Below are positions 9,415-17,259 of a stretch of DNA of 60,044 nucleotides, in pieces. A program made the position numbers and the translations under genes. Origin of the DNA: Bacteroidota bacterium (lineage in GTDB: Bacteria > Bacteroidota > Bacteroidia > Chitinophagales > Chitinophagaceae); NCBI GenBank assembly GCA_947453145.1, contig CANGFA010000016.1:1-60044 (forward strand), read 5' to 3'. The stretch's first letter is position 1; the number at the start of each line of letters is the position of its first letter. The notes under the pieces were generated by a model. That model searched no databases. It saw nothing but the letters and a program-made list of their open reading frames with translations, and was not told the DNA's origin.

Positions 9415-10173
9415 ATGGAATTAGCGCCTGATAAAAAAATATACTTCTTGTCCGATTTTCACTTAGGGGCACCCAATGAATTGGAAAGCAGAAAGCGCGA
9501 GGACAGGCTGGTGCGTTTTTTTAATGAAACTAAAAAAGACGCCGCCGCTTATTTTATAGTTGGTGATATTTTTGATTTTTGGTTTGAATATAAAACCGTT
9601 GTACCTAAAGGCTTTATTCGTATTTTAGGATGTTTAGCACAAATTAGTGATGCAGGAATCCCTTTACATATATTTACGGGTAATCATGATTTATGGATGC
9701 AAGATTATTTAAGTAAAGAGCTAAGTGCAAAAGTTTATTTTGAACCAGCGCATTTTAAACTAGGTAGTAAGCAATTTTTTATTGGTCATGGAGACGGTTT
9801 AGGGCCGGGCGATTATGGGTACAAGCGCTTAAAGAAAATTTTTACCAATCCCTTATGCCAGTGGTTATTTAGATGGCTACATCCAGATGCGGGCATTAAA
9901 TTAGCCAATTATTTTAGCGCAAAAAGTAGAGCAAAGACAGGAACTACTGACGAGGTTTTTTTAGGGGAGGATAAAGAGTGGTTAATTATTTATACCAAAG
10001 AGCAAACTAAAAAAATGGACGTAGACTATTTTGTTTTTGGTCATAGACATTTTGCAATTGATTTTGATATTAATGAGCACACGAAATATATTAATTTAGG
10101 TGATTGGATTAGGTTAAATACCTATGGCGTTTTTGACGGGACTTCCATGCAATTGAAAAAGTGGGAATTATAA
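9415..10173 (+). CDS. lpxH: UDP-2,3-diacylglucosamine diphosphatase (LpxH family)
   Basis: LpxH hydrolyses UDP-2,3-diacylglucosamine to lipid X in lipid A synthesis at the cytoplasmic face of the inner membrane. The 252-residue calcineurin-like phosphoesterase shows all metal motifs: SDFHLG (13-18, with D14 and H16), GDIFDFW (50-56), GNHDLW (89-94), IGHGDGLGPGD (123-133) and FGHRH near 210. Length and motif spacing fit the Bacteroidota LpxH type. It starts 24 bases after the LUD gene and is followed by an MscS channel 17 bases later. Confidence 0.88.
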   Translation: MELAPDKKIYFLSDFHLGAPNELESRKREDRLVRFFNETKKDAAAYFIVGDIFDFWFEYKTVVPKGFIRILGCLAQISDAGIPLHIFTGNHDLWMQDYLSKELSAKVYFEPAHFKLGSKQFFIGHGDGLGPGDYGYKRLKKIFTNPLCQWLFRWLHPDAGIKLANYFSAKSRAKTGTTDEVFLGEDKEWLIIYTKEQTKKMDVDYFVFGHRHFAIDFDINEHTKYINLGDWIRLNTYGVFDGTSMQLKKWEL

Positions 10174-10189
10174 ATTAAACCAGCACACT

Positions 10190-11251
10190 ATGAACTTAGA
10201 GGAACAATTTCTTTCCAATTCTATTAAGAGTTATATGGTTGTAGCCGTTGTTATGGCAGTTACACTTATTTTAAAAAGATTTATATCCCGTTTTTTCGCA
10301 AGCATCATTTATACCTGGGTTGATAAAAAAAACCATTCTGAACTTAGAAAGATACATGTCCACAGATTAATCATACCTATTGAAAGATTTCTTGTTTTTG
10401 TCGTAGCTATCATTTCTTTTTATGAACTGAAGTTTCCTATTGCTTGGAATTTTCATATCTACAAACTTTCTTCACAGCAAACTATTGAGTCGGGTGTTAA
10501 ACTTTTATTTATTATCTTATTTATTCGCGTTTGCTTAAGGACATTGGAGTTTATTTCCATTATACTGGACGAGAAAGCAAAACTTTCAAAAAATCAATCG
10601 GATGATCAGCTTATATTATTTTTCAGAGATTTTTTTAAAGTAATTCTATACTTGGTTGGCTTATTAATGGTACTCCATTATGTATTTAATGAAAACATTG
10701 GCAATTTAGTCACAAGCTTGAGTATTGTGGGAGCGGCTGTGGCTTTGTCTATGCGAGAAAGTTTAGAGAACATCATAGCTTCTTTTATTATCTTTTTTGA
10801 CAAGCCTTTTACCGTAGGTGACTTAGTGAAAGTAAATAATTTTACAGGCACCATTGAAAAAATTGGATTACGTAGTACCCGTATTCGTACCGAAATTAAA
10901 ACCTATATATCTGTTCCTAACAAGCAAATGGTTGATACCATTGTAGATAATATTAGTTTAAGAACGGAGCGTAAAATTGAAATGGATTTACAAATAAGTA
11001 TTCACACTTCAGCGGATGCGTTGCTAGCTTTTGCACATTATTTAAGAAATGAAATTTCTGTGACTCCCAATATTAAAACTAGTTTAGTTTTTATTGCGGA
11101 ATCTGGAAAACAATTCCACACCATTCATGTAGAATGTTTGGTACCACTTTCTGTTGAGTTGGGAGATTTTCAAATGATGAGAGAGGCTTTAAATATTAAA
11201 GCGATTGGCTATGCCAATGAGAATAAAATTACTTTTGCAGAGAAAGGGTAA
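10190..11251 (+). CDS. Mechanosensitive ion channel, MscS family
   Basis: This is a small-conductance mechanosensitive channel subunit that relieves osmotic stress. The 353-residue protein has about four N-terminal membrane segments. The MscS pore helix follows (VGAAVALSMRESLENIIAS), then the beta domain beginning IIFFDKPFTVGDLVKV and continuing with the GTIEKIGLRSTRIRT stretch. It ends 19 bases from the convergent MerR gene, with no clear terminator between them. It is likely the last gene of the rsfS-ftsH-LUD-lpxH run. Confidence 0.9.
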   Translation: MNLEEQFLSNSIKSYMVVAVVMAVTLILKRFISRFFASIIYTWVDKKNHSELRKIHVHRLIIPIERFLVFVVAIISFYELKFPIAWNFHIYKLSSQQTIESGVKLLFIILFIRVCLRTLEFISIILDEKAKLSKNQSDDQLILFFRDFFKVILYLVGLLMVLHYVFNENIGNLVTSLSIVGAAVALSMRESLENIIASFIIFFDKPFTVGDLVKVNNFTGTIEKIGLRSTRIRTEIKTYISVPNKQMVDTIVDNISLRTERKIEMDLQISIHTSADALLAFAHYLRNEISVTPNIKTSLVFIAESGKQFHTIHVECLVPLSVELGDFQMMREALNIKAIGYANENKITFAEKG

Positions 11252-11270
11252 TTATAATTTGAAGTTTTAT

Positions 11271-11867
11271 CTACAAACTACTTTTTAAAGAAACTAAGAA
11301 TGTTTTTAAATGCTGTAAGCTATTTAACAAAGCAATAGCCTTGTCGGCCTTTTCTTTATTATTTTTCAAATAAGTTTTAGCACCGTCAATTGAATATTTT
11401 TTCTCGCGCAATAAATAATAGATCTGCTTTAAAAATGCAATGTCTTGTGCGCGAAATAAACGGTCTCCTTTTCTTGTTTTTCTGGGCTGCAATTGTTTAA
11501 ATTCTTTTTCCCAATAACGGATTAGAGAAGTATTTACATTAAACCAAACAGCCACCTCTCCAATGGGGTAATATAGTTTCTTAGCTAACTCATCGGGTGA
11601 AGGAACATTTAATTTGTCCATATCGCCTTCCATTGAGGCAAATGACTTCCGACCTCTTTTATGATGCGCATTGTTTTTTCCAAAATGCATCGGTGTTCTT
11701 GAAACAGTAGGCATTTCATCGTTGACTAAGGAATGCACTTCAGTTATTGGGGCCGCAATTTGCACAGGTTTTTTGACCACTGCTTTTTCACCCCTTGTTC
11801 TTTTAATATGAACCGGTTCAATGGGTGCATCCCCAAATAAGTTTAACTGATGTAATTCTTTAGCCAT
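11271..11867 (-). CDS. MerR family transcriptional regulator with long N-terminal extension
   Basis: A winged-helix MerR DNA-binding domain occupies about residues 98-160 (YYPIGEVAVWFNVNTSLIRYW, then RKGDRLFRAQDIAFLKQI). The last 35 residues form a short helix. The first 95 residues are basic, low in predicted structure and unusual for the family. Near the start they contain QLNLF (residues 7-11), which matches the sliding-clamp-binding pentapeptide consensus. No effector domain is visible. The ATG lies 4 bases after a TAnnTTTG box. It is transcribed divergently from the glycosyltransferase-like gene at 11954. Confidence 0.85.
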   Translation of the reverse strand: MAKELHQLNLFGDAPIEPVHIKRTRGEKAVVKKPVQIAAPITEVHSLVNDEMPTVSRTPMHFGKNNAHHKRGRKSFASMEGDMDKLNVPSPDELAKKLYYPIGEVAVWFNVNTSLIRYWEKEFKQLQPRKTRKGDRLFRAQDIAFLKQIYYLLREKKYSIDGAKTYLKNNKEKADKAIALLNSLQHLKTFLVSLKSSL

Positions 11868-11871
11868 ATAA

Positions 11872-11879
11872 CAAAGGTA
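11872..11879 (-). promoter_or_regulatory. Bacteroidota-type -7 box for the MerR gene
   Basis: The minus strand reads TACCTTTG, a full match to TAnnTTTG. It ends 4 bases before the ATG at 11867, so transcription would begin at or very near the start codon (leaderless). It faces the box at 11942-11949 across a 62-base divergent spacer that a MerR protein could regulate. Confidence 0.45.
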
Positions 11880-11941
11880 GGGGAGTATTTATTCGAAGTG
11901 CACCTTATAAATGATTGGTGGATAAATTGTTAAGTATGATG

Positions 11942-11949
11942 TATTTTTG
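11942..11949 (+). promoter_or_regulatory. Bacteroidota-type -7 box for the glycosyltransferase-like gene
   Basis: TATTTTTG matches TAnnTTTG and ends 4 bases before the ATG at 11954. This both predicts a leaderless transcript and argues against the earlier in-frame start at 11915, which lies upstream of the box. Confidence 0.45.
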
Positions 11950-11953
11950 GGGC

Positions 11954-13000
11954 ATGCGCGTCCTTATTTATACTGCTACTTATTTGCCTATTCCAAGACT
12001 TATACTATTGGATAGGGTAATATTATTAGTAAAGGAATATGCTGCTTTTTCGGAAAATCAAATTTATATCATTGGGAATGACTGGCCTGCTTCATTTGTA
12101 AGCTATTGTAAAGAAATAGAACAAGTTCAGCTGTTAGCACAAAACAATACAAGGGATCTTTTTAAAACGACTACAAACACCATAATCATACATTTCGGTA
12201 CACATGTTAAAAGTGTTAATCGTATTCCTTTGTTATTTATTCCTTTGCAATTACCTAATGAACTTAAAAACGCCAGTTTCCTACACAAGATGCGCTTGAA
12301 TTATAGATTTAACAGTTGGATGAAGTTGGCGCAAAAAATATTGTGTGTCAATGACTGGGTATATTCCAGTTTAATAACTAGGTATACTACATTGAGTTTC
12401 GCCATCGCACCCGTTTATTTACCCCTTATGGACGTTCCTACTTTCGAATGGAAGGACTTATCCTTAGCAAAGGAACAATTAAGCAGTGGTGATAATTATT
12501 TCCTTTGTTTTGCGCCTAAGGAAAGGATTAAGGAAATCGTAAAGGAATTTTCTATTTTTAAAAAGTGGCAACATACAACCATGCATTTGGTGTTTGTTGT
12601 TAACAATAAAAAAGAAATTGAAACTGCTTTGCAAGCACTAAAAGGGTATAAGTATATACAGGATATTGCTATTATTGCGGAAAATGATCTTTGTTTAGAA
12701 TGGATTGCTGCTTCCTATGCTATTTTATGGGAAGGGATAGGCTTTTCTAAGACTACATGGATGGAGTATGCAATGCAATACGAAGTGCCCCTTTTATTGG
12801 ATGCAGATATACCGCTTCCTGCAAACTGGACAAAATCAGGTGAGGTATTTTCTTTTAAAGAAAAGCAAGCTTTGTCTAATCACTTTAAATTATATTATAA
12901 GGATGAAATGTATCGACAAGCTAAAGCCATGACGGGTAAGGAATGGCTGATAACCAATAATAGCTTACTTTCGTGTAACAATAAAATTAATACGCTTTAA
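11954..13000 (+). CDS. Hypothetical protein, remotely glycosyltransferase-like
   Basis: This 348-residue cytoplasmic protein is not confidently recognised. The start at 11954 gives an N-terminus (MRVLIYTATYLPIPR) resembling the first Rossmann strand of GT-B glycosyltransferases. Near the C-terminus, YAILWEGIGFSKTTWMEYAM followed by PLLLD resembles the donor-binding E-G-F-G motif of GT4 enzymes in degenerate form. There is no signal peptide or membrane helix. It starts a plus-strand run with gldC 4 bases downstream. Alternatives are an inactive GT-B relative or another Rossmann-fold protein. Confidence 0.6.
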   Translation: MRVLIYTATYLPIPRLILLDRVILLVKEYAAFSENQIYIIGNDWPASFVSYCKEIEQVQLLAQNNTRDLFKTTTNTIIIHFGTHVKSVNRIPLLFIPLQLPNELKNASFLHKMRLNYRFNSWMKLAQKILCVNDWVYSSLITRYTTLSFAIAPVYLPLMDVPTFEWKDLSLAKEQLSSGDNYFLCFAPKERIKEIVKEFSIFKKWQHTTMHLVFVVNNKKEIETALQALKGYKYIQDIAIIAENDLCLEWIAASYAILWEGIGFSKTTWMEYAMQYEVPLLLDADIPLPANWTKSGEVFSFKEKQALSNHFKLYYKDEMYRQAKAMTGKEWLITNNSLLSCNNKINTL

Positions 13001-13004
13001 TACA

Positions 13005-13352
13005 ATGCATCAATCTACAATCCATGTCGCTGTTCATTTAGACGAACAAAAAATCCCCCAAAATATTCAATGGTCTGCTTCTGATAGTACTGCTACTGAG
13101 GCGCAGGATGCACGAGCTATGATGCTTACTTTTTGGGACCCCACCGATAAAACTGCTTTGCGCATTGATCTTTGGACAAAAGATATGATGGTGGACGAAA
13201 TGGCCGACTTCTTTTACCAAAATATTATGGGTATGGGAGATACCTATTTTAGAGCTACACAAGACAAGGCAATGGCCGAAGATTTTAAAACTTTTGCTAA
13301 ATCGTTTTATCAAAAATTTAGAGCATCACAAATTGATCAAAATCCAAAATAA
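13005..13352 (+). CDS. gldC: Gliding motility protein GldC
   Basis: GldC is a small cytoplasmic protein first linked to gliding motility in Flavobacterium, widespread in Bacteroidota including non-gliders. The 115-residue protein has the conserved pattern IHVAVHLDEQKIPQNIQW near the N-terminus, FWDPTDKTALRIDLWTKDM in the middle and the following VDEMADFFYQ. No other gld or spr genes are in the window, so motility itself cannot be inferred. It lies 4 bases after the glycosyltransferase-like gene and 7 bases before the GatB/YqeY gene. Confidence 0.85.
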   Translation: MHQSTIHVAVHLDEQKIPQNIQWSASDSTATEAQDARAMMLTFWDPTDKTALRIDLWTKDMMVDEMADFFYQNIMGMGDTYFRATQDKAMAEDFKTFAKSFYQKFRASQIDQNPK

Positions 13353-13359
13353 TCCAATT

Positions 13360-13812
13360 ATGAGTTTAGAGACCGACGTAATGTCTTTGATGAAAGACGC
13401 AATGAAAAATAAGGATGAAGCAATGCTTAGAGGATTAAGAGCTATAAAAGCAGAAATTATAAAAGCCAAAACTGAGCCAGGGGCAAACGGTGAAATTTCT
13501 GCAGAGGGGGAGATGAAATTATTGCAAAAATTAGTAAAACAAAGGAGAGATTCTTTAACCATTTTTGAACAACAAAACAGGGCTGACTTGGCTTCAAAAG
13601 AAGCAGAAGAAATAGCGGTTATTGAAAAATTCTTACCCGCTCAAATGAGTGAGGCCGATATTAAAAAAGTACTACAAGAAATTATAGCACAAGTGGGTGC
13701 AGCGGGCCCACAAGATTTAGGTAAAGTTATGGGCGTTGCTACTAAACAATTAGCAGGAAAAGCAGACGGGAAAGTGATTTCGGCATTAACCAAGGAATTG
13801 CTAACCAGCTAA
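13360..13812 (+). CDS. GatB/YqeY domain-containing protein
   Basis: This 150-residue stand-alone YqeY-type protein is related to the tail domain of the GatB amidotransferase subunit, which contacts tRNA. Its own function is not established. The ATG at 13360 (MSLETDVMSLMKDAMKNKD) was chosen because it fits the family N-terminus; the longer frame from 13294 would run into gldC. Typical segments are KQRRDSLTIFEQQNRADLA and the later EKFLPAQMSE and GKVMG. cvpA follows 3 bases after its stop. Confidence 0.88.
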   Translation: MSLETDVMSLMKDAMKNKDEAMLRGLRAIKAEIIKAKTEPGANGEISAEGEMKLLQKLVKQRRDSLTIFEQQNRADLASKEAEEIAVIEKFLPAQMSEADIKKVLQEIIAQVGAAGPQDLGKVMGVATKQLAGKADGKVISALTKELLTS

Positions 13813-13815
13813 ATT

Positions 13816-14331
13816 ATGTGGTTAGATATATTAACGGGCACCGTATTAATCCTTGCTATTTTGCAAGGTTATAAGAATGGACTAATCAAAGCGGTTGTTT
13901 CTTTTATGTCCTTATTTATTGGTCTAATTCTTGCTTTTCAGTTTGCGGGCTGGGTGGCCAAGCAATTAAAAGAACATACTAAAATAGCTTCTCATTTTTT
14001 ACCCTTTATTTCTTTTTTAATTGTACTTATTGCAGTACTCTTTATATTAAGATGGGTGTCGGCGTTTTTACAACAAGGAGCGCAGTGGCTCATGCTGGGT
14101 TGGTTAAATAAATTATTGGGCATTGTACTATATGCTAGTATTTATTTTACCATGTTAAGCGCCGTTGTGTATTTTTTACAATTATTGGGTGTGGTTCAGG
14201 ATGCTTCCATCAAACAAGCCTATATGTATACCTATTTGCATGATTGGTGGCCTCTTTTTATAGGAAAAATGGGCGCTTGGATCCCTTCCATAAAGCATAG
14301 TATTGCTACTTTTTCAAATCCATTAAAGTAA
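13816..14331 (+). CDS. CvpA family membrane protein
   Basis: This is a 171-residue inner-membrane protein with four hydrophobic helices. It begins MWLDILTGTVLILAILQGYK, the characteristic start of CvpA/colicin-V-production-type proteins, with the following NGLIKAV. The family is named for E. coli CvpA, but the function of homologues in this phylum is unknown. It is the last of a tightly spaced run from 11954. About 110 bases without a gene separate it from the hydrolase gene, and I see no terminator there. Confidence 0.82.
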   Translation: MWLDILTGTVLILAILQGYKNGLIKAVVSFMSLFIGLILAFQFAGWVAKQLKEHTKIASHFLPFISFLIVLIAVLFILRWVSAFLQQGAQWLMLGWLNKLLGIVLYASIYFTMLSAVVYFLQLLGVVQDASIKQAYMYTYLHDWWPLFIGKMGAWIPSIKHSIATFSNPLK

Positions 14332-14442
14332 AACATTCCTTCATTTTATCGAATTGTTAATAATTTGAATAAGATAGTGTAGATAAGCACATGAGGACCT
14401 TTTTTTGCAACGAATTAACTATCTTTATCCATATTGATTGAT

Positions 14443-15204
14443 ATGGAGTACGAAATTAAAAAAGAAGAAAAATTCGAATACCTGGAAGTAGGTGAAGGCG
14501 AACCATTAATGCTATTACATGGCCTTTTTGGGGCACTCAGTAATTTTTCGGATTTAATTGAAAAATTCAGAACAACACATAAAGTAATTGTTCCTCTATT
14601 GCCTCTATTTGACTTAGATATTTTACATACCAGTGTGACAGGTTTGGCAAAACATGTAACCCAGTTTATAGAACACAAGGATTATCATCATATACATTTA
14701 TTGGGTAACTCTTTAGGGGGTCATGTTGGTTTAGTTTATATTTTAAATCATCCAGAAAGAGTAAAATCATTAACCTTAACGGGTAGCAGTGGGTTATTTG
14801 AAAATGCAATGGGGGACTCTTACCCTAAGCGTGGGGACTACGAGTACATTAAAAATAAAACGGCTCAAACATTTTATGATCCTGCAATGGCAACTCCAGC
14901 TTTAGTTGATGAAGTATTTGAGATCACGAGAAACAGACTTAAAGTAATTAAAATTATTGCTTTGGCTAAGAGCGCTATTAGAAATAATTTAGGAGAAGAG
15001 TTAAAGCAAATTAAAGTACCTACTTGTTTAATTTGGGGAAATAATGATACCGTTACACCTCCTTTTGTAGCGCAAGAATTTCATAAATTGATACCACAAA
15101 GCGAGTTGCATTTTATTGATAAATGTGGTCATGCGCCCATGATGGAAGTTCCCAATGAGTTTAATACCATTTTATCTACTTTTTTAAACAAGCATACTAA
15201 CTAA
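14443..15204 (+). CDS. Alpha/beta hydrolase
   Basis: This 253-residue cytoplasmic alpha/beta hydrolase uses the ATG at 14443; an in-frame TTG at 14434 is the alternative. The oxyanion region is LLHGLFGALSNF, the nucleophile elbow is GNSLGG, the acid-bearing stretch is IWGNNDTVTPP, and the catalytic histidine is in CGHAPMMEVP. The fold and motif spacing are those of small-molecule esterases or C-C hydrolases. The substrate is not evident. Its stop overlaps the start of the CBS gene in a TAATG junction, implying translational coupling. Confidence 0.88.
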   Translation: MEYEIKKEEKFEYLEVGEGEPLMLLHGLFGALSNFSDLIEKFRTTHKVIVPLLPLFDLDILHTSVTGLAKHVTQFIEHKDYHHIHLLGNSLGGHVGLVYILNHPERVKSLTLTGSSGLFENAMGDSYPKRGDYEYIKNKTAQTFYDPAMATPALVDEVFEITRNRLKVIKIIALAKSAIRNNLGEELKQIKVPTCLIWGNNDTVTPPFVAQEFHKLIPQSELHFIDKCGHAPMMEVPNEFNTILSTFLNKHTN

Positions 15205-15869
15205 TGTCTATGTTAGCAGCATCCATTGCCATCAAAGGCTTGCCAATGCTTCATTTAGAAGATAAGGTTGCTTTTGCATTACAATGCATGGAAGACTTTG
15301 ATGTTCAACATTTGCCAGTAGTAAAAGAAGACTATTTTATTGGATTGGTCAGCAAATCGGATTTATTAGATTCTGATGAAACAAACCCAATAGAAAATAT
15401 AGCTGATCAATTGGTAAGAATTGGTCTAAACGGCACTGCACATTTTTTAACTGCATTGGATTTATTTACCAAGCATCATTTATCCTTATTACCTGTATTA
15501 ATTGAACAACAAGAATGTGTAGGGGTTATCACTCAAACACATTTAAATGACCGACTTGCTCAATTTTTAGGAGTTGCTCAACAAGGAGCTATACTGGTTT
15601 TATCTATATCTCCTTTACAATATTCTTTAGCCGAAATGAGTAGATTGGTGGAAACCAATAATGCACAAATTTTACAGTTGAATACATTTTACGACGAAGC
15701 AAATGCGAATTTAATTGTCACACTCAAGCTTAACAGAGACGAAGCTGGGGCAATCATTGCCACTTTTCAACGATATGATTATCAGGTTGTACATTATTTT
15801 GGGAATTCTCCATTGAATAACGATATCGAGGATCACTATCATCATTTAATGAATTACCTAGATGTTTAA
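15204..15869 (+). CDS. CBS-domain protein with C-terminal ACT-like region
   Basis: The 221-residue protein holds a pair of CBS motifs in the first 125 residues (for example QHLPVVKEDYFIGLVSKSDL and SLLPVLIEQQECVGVIT). A C-terminal region follows with an ACT-like pattern (GAILVLSISPLQYSLAEMSR, then NLIVTLKLNRDEAGAII). CBS pairs usually bind adenosine nucleotides. No catalytic domain is attached, so it is probably a regulatory or sensor protein. It overlaps the hydrolase by 1 base and the downstream barrel gene by 8 bases. Confidence 0.8.
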   Translation: MSMLAASIAIKGLPMLHLEDKVAFALQCMEDFDVQHLPVVKEDYFIGLVSKSDLLDSDETNPIENIADQLVRIGLNGTAHFLTALDLFTKHHLSLLPVLIEQQECVGVITQTHLNDRLAQFLGVAQQGAILVLSISPLQYSLAEMSRLVETNNAQILQLNTFYDEANANLIVTLKLNRDEAGAIIATFQRYDYQVVHYFGNSPLNNDIEDHYHHLMNYLDV

Positions 15870-17259
15870 AACCGTTATATCTTCTATCTTTTTTTGTTTA
15901 TTTTTTTTTGGAGTACATTTTCAAACTTCTGCACAGTTTTCTATTTCAAATATTCAGATTGAAGGAAATCAGAAAACAAAATCCTATATCATTTTAAGGG
16001 AACTCCCTTATTCCATTGGCAGTCTTGTTCCTAAGGACTCGCTTCCCTTATTAAATACCATTGCACAGCAGCAATTAATTAATACTTCTTTATTTCATGA
16101 AGCTTTAGTAACCACCCAAATTTTAGACAGCAATCACATTACTATTAAAATAAAGGTTACAGAAAGATGGTATTTTTTTCCATTACCTTATTTTAGATGG
16201 GTCGATCGAAATTTTAATGAGTGGTGGAACGAACAACACCATAGTTTAGATAGGGTGAATTATGGCATGACTCTAAAACAGGCCAATGCAACGGGTAACA
16301 ATGACAAACTTACTTTAGGACTTATTACTGGGTATTCACAGCAAGCCGTTGTGCGTTATCAGTTTCCTTATCTGGATAAAAAAATGCATTTTGGTATGGG
16401 ATTAGGTTGGCAGTATTTCGCACAAAAAGAAATGAATACTTCTACTTATTTAGATAAACAGGTTTTTACTAAAACGTTTAATGCTATTCAAAATGGGTAT
16501 AGAACTAATTTGAATTTATTTTATCGACCCAATTTATATGAACGACATAGTTTGCAAATTGGTTTTGGTAATTATGCCATTACAGATAGTGGCTATCGCA
16601 TCCAACCCCGTTACCTTCCTAATTATACCAAATCATTTTCTTATATCGATGCTAGCATTTCATTCTCCAAAGTAAAATTTGATTATAATAGTTATCCCAC
16701 ACAAGGAAGTAGTCATGAATTTTCCATATACCAACGTTTTAGTGGTGATAACAATTTAACCTCACTTCAATTAAGAAGTGTTATTGCAAAAAAACTAAGC
16801 TCCAAAAATTTCTTTTTATTTGAAAGCAATTCACAGGCAAAATTTTTACCCAATCAAAATTTTATTGATCAAAAACTTTTGGGTTATGGAAGTATGCAAA
16901 TGAATGGTCTTGAGTACTATGTGGTAGATGGAAACGCAGGTAGCCTTTTTAAAGCGGAATATCACCATTTATTGGGTGCTTATACGGTGCCTAAAGAAAG
17001 TAGTTTTGGTCTTATTAACAAGTTTAATAAATTTTTACCGGAAATAAAATATAGCTTTTGGTTAAAAGCCTTTACCAATTTGGGGTATGTGTATAGCGAA
17101 AAACCTGCCAATGCTAGTAAACTTTCCAATACTTTATTAAGAACCGCTGGAGTAGGCATTGATATTATTAGTATCTATGACTTAGTGATAAAAATTGATT
17201 ACAGTGTGAATCAGTTGGGAGACAAAGGGGTATATTTGCATGGAGGAATTAACTTTTAA
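15862..17259 (+). CDS. Outer-membrane BamA/TamA-like protein with single POTRA region
   Basis: This 465-residue protein has a signal peptide ending near QTSAQ. A POTRA-like domain follows (FSISNIQIEGNQKTKSYIIL, then VTERWYFFPLPYF), and the rest is a beta-barrel rich in alternating aromatic strands, ending in the Phe-terminated strand GVYLHGGINF. This is the architecture of the Omp85 superfamily in a short form. Full bamA lies 2.5 kb downstream, so this is a paralogue, perhaps exporting or inserting a specific protein. It overlaps the CBS gene by 8 bases, and nadK follows directly. Confidence 0.8.
   Translation: MFKTVISSIFFCLFFFGVHFQTSAQFSISNIQIEGNQKTKSYIILRELPYSIGSLVPKDSLPLLNTIAQQQLINTSLFHEALVTTQILDSNHITIKIKVTERWYFFPLPYFRWVDRNFNEWWNEQHHSLDRVNYGMTLKQANATGNNDKLTLGLITGYSQQAVVRYQFPYLDKKMHFGMGLGWQYFAQKEMNTSTYLDKQVFTKTFNAIQNGYRTNLNLFYRPNLYERHSLQIGFGNYAITDSGYRIQPRYLPNYTKSFSYIDASISFSKVKFDYNSYPTQGSSHEFSIYQRFSGDNNLTSLQLRSVIAKKLSSKNFFLFESNSQAKFLPNQNFIDQKLLGYGSMQMNGLEYYVVDGNAGSLFKAEYHHLLGAYTVPKESSFGLINKFNKFLPEIKYSFWLKAFTNLGYVYSEKPANASKLSNTLLRTAGVGIDIISIYDLVIKIDYSVNQLGDKGVYLHGGINF

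Noticed and set aside
14404..14427. TTTG-N12-TAnnTTT pattern, seen here and upstream of coaX and tatC
   Set aside because: The 12-base spacing recurs three times but is shorter than the spacing known for Bacteroidota promoters, and most other boxes in the window do not show it. Three cases in AT-rich DNA are not enough to claim a variant promoter.
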